From assembly GCA_026984385.1 (NCBI GenBank), contig JALSSH010000601.1, forward strand, positions 1 through 6,650: a stretch of DNA of 6,650 nucleotides, in the 5' to 3' direction. A program made the translations under genes and the position numbers. The notes under the pieces were generated by a model. That model was not told the origin of the DNA, did no database searches, and worked only from the letters and a program-made list of their open reading frames with translations. This document shows, piece by piece, positions 1 to 5,699 of this stretch; position 1 is the stretch's first letter; the number at the start of each line of letters is the position of its first letter. The DNA is from Ardenticatenia bacterium. GTDB lineage: Bacteria; Chloroflexota; Anaerolineae; Aggregatilineales; Aggregatilineaceae.

Positions 1-1163
1 GCGGGCGGGGTCGCGTCCACGTTGACCGTGCGCGTCTCCGGGTCATAGGCGCAAAACGGCTCTTCGGCCAGGTAGTCGCCCGTCATGCCGTAAGCGCGCG
101 CCCGACACCCGGCGCAAACGTGCTTGAACTGACATGCGCCGCACTTCCCCTTCAGCAAGTCCGGGTCGCGCAGCTCGGCGAAAAGCGGGCTGTTTTGCCA
201 GATTTCCCCGAACGTCTGCTTGCGCACATTGCCCGCGCTCACCGGCAGATAGCCGCAGGGGAAAACCTCCCCACGATGCGAAACAAAACACACGCCCGTA
301 CCGGCCAAGCAGCCTTTGGTCGCCGCGTGCATTTGCGGCGGCCCGCCGTTGCCGTGCCCGTGCGGGTGGCCGTTGCCCCGATGCCCGTGTAGCTGGCGGT
401 GGTGGCTGGCGGGCAACTCGCGCTGAATGCCCCGCCGACGCTCCTCCGCGCGGCGCTGGCGCATCACGCGGAAGTAGTGCGGCGCGCACGTCGCCTTGAG
501 CTGCAAATCCGGCTCGGCGATCTCGGTGTCGTAAAGCCAATTGAGAATACGCTCGTAGTCCGCCGCGCTGACCATTTGGTCATCGGCGATCTCCACGCCG
601 CAACCCACCGGCACCAACAAAAACAGGTGCAACGCAATCGCGTCCAGGTCTTTGGTGAGCTGCAAAATCTGTTCGAGCTGCTCTTGGTTGTGCTTGGCAA
701 CGGTGGTGTTGATCTGCACCGGCACGCCGACCGCCCGCAGCGCGCGCACCCCACGCACCGCCGCCTCAAACGAGCCTTCTTGCCCGCGAAAGACGTTGTG
801 CGTGGCCGGGTCTGCCCCGTCAAAGGAGATGCTCACGCGCTTGACGCCGCTTTCCTTGATGCGCGCGGCCAGCGCGTCGTCGATCATCGTGCCGTTGGTC
901 GCCAGCGCCACGATCAGGCCCGCGTCGCTGGCGTGGCGCGCGATCTCGAAGATGTCGGGGCGCATCAGCGGCTCGCCGCCGGAAAGGATAAAGATCGGGC
1001 GCCCCACTTCGGCGATCTGGTCGATCAGCGTAAAGGCTTCCTCGGTGCTCAGGTCAAAGGGCGTCAGTTGGTCGGCCACCTCCACGCGGCGGCAATGCAC
1101 ACAGCGCAGATTGCAGGCGGCGGTGGTTTCCCAAAAGATCAAGCGCGGTGGGGGGTAGCTCAT
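1..1163 (-). CDS. ahbD: Radical SAM/SPASM enzyme, AhbD/NirJ-like (probable Fe-coproporphyrin III decarboxylase / heme synthase), 3' partial
   Basis: The frame is open for 387 codons from ATG 1163-1161 to the left edge. A GAGGA ribosome site lies just upstream on the - strand (about 1168-1172). Seen: a radical SAM core with CNLRCVHC (Cys17, Cys21, Cys24) for the AdoMet 4Fe-4S cluster, SGGEP at 61-65, ATNGT at 88-92 and SISFDG at 111-116. A KATCAPHY motif (223-230) follows, then a Gly/His-rich linker (254-279). The C-terminal SPASM half has Cys285, 292, 303, 341, 344, 350, 353 and 371, enough for auxiliary clusters; the CX10C with GX4C spacing and CX2CX5CX2C are typical. Known of the family: AhbD oxidatively decarboxylates two propionates of Fe-coproporphyrin III to vinyls, giving heme b; NirJ and AhbC are close relatives acting on siroheme derivatives. 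Inferred: the position divergent to hemACDB favours a tetrapyrrole substrate. AhbC, NirJ or another SPASM maturase remain possible. Class is certain; the exact symbol is moderate. Confidence 0.62.
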   Translation of the reverse strand, partial: MSYPPPRLIFWETTAACNLRCVHCRRVEVADQLTPFDLSTEEAFTLIDQIAEVGRPIFILSGGEPLMRPDIFEIARHASDAGLIVALATNGTMIDDALAARIKESGVKRVSISFDGADPATHNVFRGQEGSFEAAVRGVRALRAVGVPVQINTTVAKHNQEQLEQILQLTKDLDAIALHLFLLVPVGCGVEIADDQMVSAADYERILNWLYDTEIAEPDLQLKATCAPHYFRVMRQRRAEERRRGIQRELPASHHRQLHGHRGNGHPHGHGNGGPPQMHAATKGCLAGTGVCFVSHRGEVFPCGYLPVSAGNVRKQTFGEIWQNSPLFAELRDPDLLKGKCGACQFKHVCAGCRARAYGMTGDYLAEEPFCAYDPETRTVNVDATPP

Positions 1164-1247
1164 GGGGTCCTCGCAAAGGTGGTTGAGTGCGGCCAAAAAG
1201 GTATGAACCCATTGGAAACGAAAGCATCAACGGTCGCCAGTGCTTTT

Positions 1248-1268
1248 TGTCACTAATGATTTGTGACA
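1248..1268. promoter_or_regulatory. Operator-like 21-bp near-perfect palindrome
   Basis: The arms are TGTCAC (1248-1253) and GTGACA (1263-1268). The inner triplets AAT (1255-1257) and ATT (1259-1261) also pair around a central G at 1258. Nine of ten symmetric positions match; the only mismatch is T1254/T1262. Position in the divergent promoter, next to a heme operon, suggests a binding site for a dimeric regulator responding to heme, iron, oxygen, NO or redox state. The motif does not match the FNR, Fur or Rex consensus as I know them, so the regulator is unnamed. Site symmetry is seen directly; its function is inferred. Confidence 0.55.
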
Positions 1269-1288
1269 TTCCTACAGTTTTCTACATA
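1261..1288 (+). promoter_or_regulatory. Candidate sigma-70-like promoter for hemACDB
   Basis: TTGTGA at 1261-1266 can serve as a -35 box, with TACATA at 1283-1288 as a -10 box after a 16-bp spacer. The -35 box overlaps the right arm of the 21-bp dyad, so a protein bound to the dyad would block or contact RNA polymerase. Both hexamers depart from consensus, and TAGATT at 1305-1310 or 1316-1321 could be an alternative -10 box. This is a weak prediction. Confidence 0.28.
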
Positions 1289-1296
1289 TTTTTCTG

Positions 1297-1302
1297 TGTC
1301 AA
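1297..1302 (-). promoter_or_regulatory. Consensus TTGACA (-35 candidate) pointing toward the radical SAM gene
   Basis: The + strand reads TGTCAA, so the - strand carries a perfect TTGACA. At the expected 16-18 bp downstream I see only poor -10 sequences such as AACTGT or ACTGTA. The element may be a real -35 box with a weak or activated -10, or simply a third copy of the TGTCA half-site found in the nearby dyad. Confidence 0.22.
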
Positions 1303-1374
1303 AATAGATTTTACTTAGATTTTCGCACTCCACCCGTTGCGCGTTGCCAAAACACAACACCACCCACCCGAAAC

Positions 1375-1379
1375 GAGGG
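1375..1379 (+). promoter_or_regulatory. Ribosome binding site that sets the hemA start
   Basis: GAGGG lies 5 nt before ATG 1385-1387. This supports the start at 1385 over an in-frame GCG/CGT-rich upstream extension from 1337, which would add 16 residues not typical of the family before the conserved N-terminal VNH-type motif. Confidence 0.6.
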
Positions 1380-1384
1380 CTACG

Positions 1385-2641
1385 ATGTTTCATTGCCGCA
1401 GTGTCAATCACCACCATACCCCCCTGGCCGTCCGCGAATGGCTCAGCCTCTCAGAAGCCCAACAAGCCCAGTGGCTGGCGCGTCACGAAGGCGAGCAAGT
1501 GGTCGTGCTTTCCACCTGTAACCGCTTGGAGCTTTACGCGCATGTGGGCAGTGTGCGCCAGATGAACGCGCTTTGGGCGGACTTGCTCGGCTTGCGAGAC
1601 GTGACGCCGACCAGCGTGGCCGCGCACACCCTTTCGCTCAACGGCCAAGAGGTGGCGCGGCATCTTTTCCGCGTGGCCTGCGGGCTGGACTCAATGGCGT
1701 TGGGCGAGCCGCAAATCTTGGGACAGGTCACCCGCGCTTACGAACAAGCGGAAGCCCGAGGCGCGGCGGGCGCGGCGCTTTCGTTGCTTTTCCGCGCCGC
1801 CATCCACGCCGCCAAACGCGCCCGCACCCAAACCGCCATCGGCAAGGGGGCCGCTTCGGTCGGCTCGCTGGCGCTGGCGCGCGCCGAAGAGGTCGTCGGC
1901 GCGTTAGCAGAGCGGGCGGTGATGGTCATCGGCGCGGGGGAAATGGGCCAAACCATCGTCAAGGGGCTGGCACAGCGTGGGGCGCGCCGCGTCACACTGA
2001 TCAGCCGCACGCTGGAGCGCGCGCAGCGCCTGGCCGCCGACTGGGGAGCCTCCGCGCGCCCGATCACTGCGCTGGGGGAGGCGCTGGTGGAGGCGGACGT
2101 GCTCTTCACGACGGCAGGGGCGGCGCACGTCATCCTCACGCGCGACGATCTCGCGCCGATCATGGTGGCGCGCGGTGGGCGGCGGTTGTGCATCGTGGAT
2201 ATTGCCATGCCGCGCAACGTGGCGCCGGACGTAGCCGAGCTGGAGGGCGTGTGCTTGCATGACCTGGACACGCTCCAACACACCGTCGAGTGCAACTTGG
2301 CCGAGCGCCAGGCCAGCGTCCCCCAGGTGGAGCACCTGATCGAAGAGGAGTTGGCCGCCTTTTGGAGCGACTATCGCGTGCGCGAAGTTGTGCCCACCAT
2401 CCGTTTGTTGCGCGAGCACGCCGAGGCCTTGCGCCAAGCGGAACTGGCGCGCGTGTTGCGCCGTTTGCCCAGCGACAACCCCCGCGAAAAAGAGTTGATC
2501 GAGCAATTCAGCCATCGGCTGATGAACAAGATGTTACACCACGTCACGCGCAGTTTGCGCGAGCGCGCCGCCCAAGATGACGGCGAGCTTTTCGCCACCG
2601 TCACCCGTGACCTCTTCGGGCTGGAAGAGCGCGCCCGATGA
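1385..2641 (+). CDS. hemA: Glutamyl-tRNA reductase
   Basis: Reduces Glu-tRNA(Glu) with NADPH to glutamate-1-semialdehyde, the first committed step of C5-pathway tetrapyrrole synthesis in the cytoplasm. The 418-residue product has the usual family length. Seen in order: N-terminal catalytic domain beginning with SVNHHHTPLAVRE (6-18); the STCNRLE motif (43-49) with thioester nucleophile Cys45; His93 preceding the very conserved GLDSMALGEPQILGQ (100-114); the Rossmann NADPH-binding motif GAGEMG (183-188); and a helical C-terminal dimerisation domain ending about residue 410. The start at ATG 1385 is chosen because of the GAGGG site and because it gives the family's normal N-terminus. Its stop TGA (2639-2641) overlaps the hemC ATG in an ATGA tetranucleotide. 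It is the first gene of the operon, directly downstream of the operator-like dyad, so it is the likely control point. The triple His (9-11) is a mild departure from the common NHKTAP-type sequence. Confidence 0.97.
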   Translation: MFHCRSVNHHHTPLAVREWLSLSEAQQAQWLARHEGEQVVVLSTCNRLELYAHVGSVRQMNALWADLLGLRDVTPTSVAAHTLSLNGQEVARHLFRVACGLDSMALGEPQILGQVTRAYEQAEARGAAGAALSLLFRAAIHAAKRARTQTAIGKGAASVGSLALARAEEVVGALAERAVMVIGAGEMGQTIVKGLAQRGARRVTLISRTLERAQRLAADWGASARPITALGEALVEADVLFTTAGAAHVILTRDDLAPIMVARGGRRLCIVDIAMPRNVAPDVAELEGVCLHDLDTLQHTVECNLAERQASVPQVEHLIEEELAAFWSDYRVREVVPTIRLLREHAEALRQAELARVLRRLPSDNPREKELIEQFSHRLMNKMLHHVTRSLRERAAQDDGELFATVTRDLFGLEERAR

Positions 2642-3576
2642 AGACGCTACGCATAGGGACACGCCGCAGCGCCCTGGCGCTCTGGCAAGCTCAGCGCGTG
2701 CGCGAACTGCTCTTGGCCCACTACCCCGCTCTGTCGGTTGAGCTGGTGCACTTCACCACGCGCGGCGACCGCGTGCTCGACCGCCCCTTGCCGGAGATCG
2801 GCGGCAAGGGACTTTTTACGGCGGAGTTGGAGCGTGCGTTGCACCAGGGACACATTGACTTGGCCGTGCACAGCCTCAAGGACTTGCCGACCGAGACGCC
2901 GCCGGCCTTCACGTTGGGGGCGTTTTTGCCGCGCGCCAACCCGCTGGACGCGCTGGTCAGTCGTGGCGGGCAGAGCCTGGACGCGCTGCCGCACGGCGCA
3001 ACGGTCGGCACGAGCAGCTTACGCCGCCGCGCGCAGTTGCTGGCGCACCGCCCCGATTTGCGCTTGGCGCTGTTGCGTGGCAACGTGGACACGCGCCTAC
3101 GCAAGGCGCTCGACCCCAACGGCCCTTACGACGCGGTGATCTTGGCGGTGGCGGGCTTGGAGCGGCTGGGGCACGCGGACGCGATCACCGAGCCGCTTTC
3201 GCCGCAGGTGATGATGCCCGCGCCGGCGCAAGGGGTAGTCGCGGTGCAGTGCCGCGCCGATGACGCGGAGACGTTGCGTTTGCTGGCCGCGTTAGACGAC
3301 CGCGTCGCCCGCCTCACCGCCCGCGCCGAGCGCGCCTTCTTGCGCCGTTTGGAGGCGGGCTGTCGGCTGCCGGTGGCCGCCTACGCCACGCTGAGCGACG
3401 AGCGTTTGTACTTGCGCGGGCGCGTGAGCAGCCTGGACGGCGCGCAGACGATCACGGTGGCGGGCGAGGCAAACGCTGATGACGCGGTGGCGCTGGGCGT
3501 ACAGTTGGCGGAAGAGGCGCTCGCGCGCGGCGCGGACGCGCTGTTGGCGGCCATACGGGAGGAGTTGCCGCGATGA
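2638..3576 (+). CDS. hemC: Hydroxymethylbilane synthase (porphobilinogen deaminase)
   Basis: Polymerises four porphobilinogen molecules into linear hydroxymethylbilane, using a covalent dipyrromethane cofactor. The product of 312 residues is family-typical. Seen: N-terminal RIGTRRSALALWQA (5-18); PEIGGKGLFTAELERAL (52-68); DLAVHSLKDLPTE (74-86) with catalytic Asp82; VGTSSLRRRAQ (123-133), the arginine-rich substrate and cofactor contact region; RGNVDTRLRK (147-156); PAPAQG (194-199); and EAGCRLPVAAYA (239-250) with Cys242, the cofactor attachment residue. The ATG at 2638 overlaps the hemA stop by 4 nt, and a modest GGAAGAG (2623-2629) lies 8 nt upstream, so translation is probably coupled to hemA. 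Its own stop overlaps hemD by ATGA. No missing key residues were seen. Confidence 0.98.
   Translation: MKTLRIGTRRSALALWQAQRVRELLLAHYPALSVELVHFTTRGDRVLDRPLPEIGGKGLFTAELERALHQGHIDLAVHSLKDLPTETPPAFTLGAFLPRANPLDALVSRGGQSLDALPHGATVGTSSLRRRAQLLAHRPDLRLALLRGNVDTRLRKALDPNGPYDAVILAVAGLERLGHADAITEPLSPQVMMPAPAQGVVAVQCRADDAETLRLLAALDDRVARLTARAERAFLRRLEAGCRLPVAAYATLSDERLYLRGRVSSLDGAQTITVAGEANADDAVALGVQLAEEALARGADALLAAIREELPR
3557..3564 (+). promoter_or_regulatory. Ribosome binding site for hemD inside the hemC 3' end
   Basis: GGGAGGAG lies 8 nt before the hemD ATG at 3573, within the last codons of hemC. It is stronger than the site before hemC and supports the ATGA-overlap start for hemD. Confidence 0.55.
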
Positions 3577-4376
3577 GCGCTCACCCTTTGCGCGGCAAAC
3601 GCATCGTGATCACGCGCCAGCGCGAAAAGGCCGCGCCCTTCGCCGAAAAGTTGCGCGCGCTGGGCGCCGAGCCGCTGATCGTGCCGACCATCGCCACGCG
3701 CCTCCCTGCGGACCGTTCCGCATTAGACGCGGCGCTGAGCTGTCTGGCAGTCTACCATTGGGTTATTTTCACCAGCGCCAACGCCGTGCGCCACGTCTGG
3801 GAGCGGCTGAGCGCGTTGGGTCGCCCCGCGCCGCTGGCCTGGCCTGCGGTCGCGGCTATCGGGCCGGCGACCGCCCGCGCGCTGTTGGAGCGCGGCGTGC
3901 GCGCACGACTCGTCCCCTCCGCGCACGTTGCCGAGGCGCTCGCCGAAGCGTTGACCGCCCACGCCGATCTGCGCGGCAAGCATATTTTGCTCCCGCAAAG
4001 CGATTTGGCGCGCCCCGTGCTGGCCGAGCTGTTGCGCGCGGCGGGCGCCGAGGTGCACGCCGTCGTCGCGTATGAGACCTTCCGCCCGCCCGCCGACCCC
4101 GCCGCATTGCAAGGGCCGCTGGACGCGCTCACCTTCACCAGCCCATCCACCGCGCGCAACTTCGCCGCCATGTTTCCGGACGCGCGCCAAAAGTTCCCCG
4201 AAGCGCTGATCGGCTGCATCGGGCCGATCACGGCGCGGGCGGTGCGCGCGTTGGGCTGGACGGTGGACGCCCTCGCCGACCCGCACACCGAAGACGGCCT
4301 GATCGCCGCTTTGGGCGCGGCATTTGCCGCCCGCTCCACGACCTCACACGCACACCGAAAGGACGATGCCCGATGA
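3573..4376 (+). CDS. hemD: Uroporphyrinogen-III synthase
   Basis: Cyclises hydroxymethylbilane with inversion of ring D to uroporphyrinogen III, the branch point for heme, siroheme and corrinoids. The 267-residue product matches the usual 250-270 for single-domain HemD. The family is poorly conserved, but the signatures are present: GKRIVITRQ (8-16), WVIFTSANAV (63-72), AIGPATARAL (95-104) in the first lobe, and VVAYETFRP (164-172), ALTFTSPSTARNF (185-197) and CIGPITARAV (215-224) in the second lobe. The two IGP-TA motifs reflect the two pseudo-symmetric lobes. There is no fused methyltransferase (CysG/CobA) domain. The start overlaps the hemC stop by ATGA, and the stop overlaps the hemB start in the same way. 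The last ~15 residues (rich in Ser, Thr, His, Lys, Asp) look like a disordered tail. Their codons include the GAAAGGA (4357-4363) that probably serves as the hemB ribosome site. Confidence 0.93.
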   Translation: MSAHPLRGKRIVITRQREKAAPFAEKLRALGAEPLIVPTIATRLPADRSALDAALSCLAVYHWVIFTSANAVRHVWERLSALGRPAPLAWPAVAAIGPATARALLERGVRARLVPSAHVAEALAEALTAHADLRGKHILLPQSDLARPVLAELLRAAGAEVHAVVAYETFRPPADPAALQGPLDALTFTSPSTARNFAAMFPDARQKFPEALIGCIGPITARAVRALGWTVDALADPHTEDGLIAALGAAFAARSTTSHAHRKDDAR

Positions 4377-5347
4377 GCTTTCCCACTTTGCGCTTGCGCA
4401 GGTTGCGGCGCAACGAAAATTTGCGCGCGCTGGTGCGCGAAACGTCGCTCAGCCCACAGCATTTGATCGCGCCGCTTTTCGCCGTGCACGGGGAGGGCGT
4501 GCGGCGGGAGATCCCCTCTATGCCAAACGTGTACCATCTTTCGCCGGACGAGCTGGCGCGCGAAGCGGAGGAGATCGCCGCGCTGGGGCTTCCGGCGGTG
4601 ATCCTCTTCGGCGTGCCCGCGCACAAAGACCCCGTCGGGCGAGAAAATTTCGCCGACGACGGGATCGTGCAACAAGCCGTGCGCGCGATCAAAAGCGCCG
4701 TGCCGTCGCTGTTGGTCATCACCGACGTGTGCCTGTGTGAATACACAGATCACGGGCATTGCGGGCTGGTGCGCGATGGGGAAATTCTCAACGATGAGAC
4801 GCTGGACGTGCTGGGCAAGGTCGCCGTTTCTCATGCGCGCGCGGGGGCGGACGTGGTCGCGCCTAGCGGCATGATGGACGGCATGGTCGCGGCCATTCGC
4901 GCCGCGCTGGACGGAGCAGGCTACAGCGGCGTGGGCGTGCTCTCGTATGCGGTCAAGTACGCCAGCAGCTTTTACGGCCCGTTCCGCGACGCGGCCCAGT
5001 CCGCGCCCGCCTTTGGAGATCGCCGCACCCACCAGATGGACCCGGCCAACGCCCGCGAAGCGCTACGCGAAGCACGCTTGGACGCCGAAGAAGGCGCGGA
5101 TATGCTGATGGTTAAGCCCGCGCTGGCCTACTTGGACGTGATCCGCCGCGTGCGCGAGCGCTTCGAGCTGCCCCTGGCCGCCTACAGCGTCAGCGGCGAG
5201 TACAGCATGATCAAGGCGGCGGCAGCGCGCGGCTGGATCGACGAGCGGCGCGTGGCGCTGGAGACGTTGCTCGCCATTCGGCGCGCCGGCGCGGATATGA
5301 TCCTGACGTACTACGCTAAGGAGGCGGCGCGATGGCTCGGCGCGTGA
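4373..5347 (+). CDS. hemB: Porphobilinogen synthase (delta-aminolevulinic acid dehydratase)
   Basis: Condenses two 5-aminolevulinate molecules into porphobilinogen. The product has 324 residues, normal for the family. Seen: an N-terminal arm RLRRLRRNENLRALVRET (7-24) used in octamer contacts; DVCLCEYTDHGHCG (118-131) with Cys120, Cys122 and Cys130, the three-cysteine site of zinc-dependent enzymes rather than the aspartate-rich magnesium type; Schiff-base Lys195 in SYAVKYASSFYGPFR (191-205); and Lys248 in MLMVKPALAYLD (244-255). SVSGEYSMIK (272-281) binds substrate. The ATG at 4373 overlaps the hemD stop (ATGA); GAAAGGA (4357-4363) lies 9 nt upstream. An out-of-frame ATG at 4366 is ignored because it gives no family sequence. 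It is the last gene of the tightly overlapped block. Its 3' end contains a perfect AAGGAGG followed by an out-of-frame ATG (5332), and its stop is followed at once by eight Ts. Confidence 0.98.
   Translation: MSFPTLRLRRLRRNENLRALVRETSLSPQHLIAPLFAVHGEGVRREIPSMPNVYHLSPDELAREAEEIAALGLPAVILFGVPAHKDPVGRENFADDGIVQQAVRAIKSAVPSLLVITDVCLCEYTDHGHCGLVRDGEILNDETLDVLGKVAVSHARAGADVVAPSGMMDGMVAAIRAALDGAGYSGVGVLSYAVKYASSFYGPFRDAAQSAPAFGDRRTHQMDPANAREALREARLDAEEGADMLMVKPALAYLDVIRRVRERFELPLAAYSVSGEYSMIKAAAARGWIDERRVALETLLAIRRAGADMILTYYAKEAARWLGA
5318..5324 (+). promoter_or_regulatory. Perfect Shine-Dalgarno inside the hemB 3' end, without an obvious gene
   Basis: AAGGAGG sits 7 nt before an ATG at 5332 that is out of frame with hemB and overlaps its stop by 16 nt. 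It is the strongest ribosome site in the window. The frame it would start runs through the hairpin array and ends at the hemE start, but its protein looks non-coding. The site may be chance (it encodes Lys-Glu-Ala of hemB) or a relic of a formerly adjacent gene. Confidence 0.35.
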
Positions 5348-5357
5348 GCTTTTTTTT
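5335..5357 (+). terminator. Weak candidate intrinsic terminator at the hemB stop
   Basis: GCTC (5335-5338) and GAGC (5346-5349) can pair around a 7-nt loop, extendable by one G-T pair, and are followed directly by eight Ts (5350-5357). The order hairpin-then-T is correct for + strand termination, but a 4-5 bp stem is short. It may give partial termination after hemACDB, or the T tract may be incidental. Confidence 0.28.
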
Positions 5358-5360
5358 GCG

Positions 5361-5379
5361 GCGGGGGCTTTGCCCCCGC
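5361..5379. repeat. Hairpin 1: 8-bp stem, TTT loop
   Basis: GCGGGGGC (5361-5368) and GCCCCCGC (5372-5379) pair perfectly around TTT. The eight-T tract lies 5' of this hairpin, so the pair is not a + strand terminator. Confidence 0.8.
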
Positions 5380-5386
5380 ACCCCCA

Positions 5387-5408
5387 GCAGGGGTCGGGCG
5401 ACCCCTGC
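5387..5408. repeat. Hairpin 2: 10-bp perfect inverted repeat
   Basis: GCAGGGGTCG (5387-5396) is the exact reverse complement of CGACCCCTGC (5399-5408), separated by only GG. A GCACCCCC-type string follows both this hairpin and hairpin 1. Confidence 0.85.
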
Positions 5409-5521
5409 ACCCCCCGCGAGCCGCGCTGCGCGCGCCTCGCGGAGCGGACGCCCGCCGGTCCGCACAAGCGTTTGCGGCAAGTGGACGCCGGGCGCGCCGC
5501 CCGTGCGCCTTTCGGCGCACT

Positions 5522-5542
5522 ACGCGCGGCAAAGCCGCGCGT
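5522..5542. repeat. Hairpin: 9-bp stem, AAA loop
   Basis: ACGCGCGGC (5522-5530) pairs perfectly with GCCGCGCGT (5534-5542) around AAA. Confidence 0.85.
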
Positions 5543-5543
5543 C

Positions 5544-5562
5544 AGCCGCGCGCAGCGCGGCT
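5544..5562. repeat. Hairpin: 8-bp stem, GCA loop
   Basis: AGCCGCGC (5544-5551) pairs perfectly with GCGCGGCT (5555-5562). It starts one base after the previous hairpin ends. Confidence 0.85.
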
Positions 5563-5637
5563 AGGCGGCGCGCCCCCCGACGGCGGACGTATCTCGGGGG
5601 CGAACGGTTGCCGCCGAAAAGCGCTCATAGCTACCGT

Positions 5638-5666
5638 GCCTCACGGCGCGGGCCGCGCCGTGAGGC
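5638..5666. repeat. Hairpin: 13-bp perfect stem, the longest in the array
   Basis: GCCTCACGGCGCG (5638-5650) and CGCGCCGTGAGGC (5654-5666) are exact reverse complements around GGC. A stem of this length and GC content would fold very stably in RNA. Confidence 0.9.
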
Positions 5667-5671
5667 GGGGT

Positions 5672-5692
5672 CAAGGGGCAATGTGCCCCTTG
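5672..5692. repeat. Hairpin: 9-bp perfect stem, ATG loop
   Basis: CAAGGGGCA (5672-5680) pairs with TGCCCCTTG (5684-5692) around ATG. It lies six bases after the 13-bp hairpin. Confidence 0.85.
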
Positions 5693-5699
5693 CGGGGGC

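Larger units (their letters stand above)
1164..1384. promoter_or_regulatory. Divergent control region between the radical SAM gene and hemA
   Basis: This 221-bp gap separates two outward-facing start codons, so both promoters must lie here unless the genes are read from elsewhere. Roughly 1240-1326 is strikingly AT-rich compared with the GC-rich genes on both sides. It holds a 21-bp dyad (1248-1268), a candidate hemA promoter overlapping that dyad and an isolated TTGACA on the - strand (1302-1297). No ORF, RNA gene or terminator was seen in it. Confidence 0.75.

Noticed and set aside
399..1256. 285-codon open frame on the + strand opposite the radical SAM gene
   Set aside because: It is the antisense shadow of a clear radical SAM/SPASM frame on the - strand; the predicted protein is His/Arg/Ala-rich with no recognisable domain.
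1248..1268. CRP/FNR- or CooA-type operator
   Set aside because: CRP sites read TGTGA-N6-TCACA, and FNR sites TTGAT-N4-ATCAA. Here the TGTCA and TGACA arms are 11 bp apart, which does not fit the N6 spacing of those or of CooA-like sites.
1337..1384. 16-residue N-terminal extension of hemA
   Set aside because: It lies in the promoter-proximal region, has no ribosome site of its own and adds residues before the usual family N-terminus; ATG 1385 has a GAGGG site at good spacing.
1164..1384. Riboswitch, tRNA or small RNA in the divergent gap
   Set aside because: I found no cloverleaf, T-box-like or other recognisable conserved RNA pattern; the only strong symmetry is the 21-bp DNA dyad.
3752..5032. 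426-codon open frame on the - strand opposite hemD and hemB
   Set aside because: hemD and hemB are supported by diagnostic motifs over their full length; the antisense frame has no recognisable domain and is a by-product of high GC content.
5350..5379. Eight-T tract with the GCGGGGGC hairpin as an intrinsic terminator
   Set aside because: The T tract lies 5' of that hairpin on the + strand and reads as A tract after the hairpin on the - strand. Neither orientation gives hairpin followed by U.
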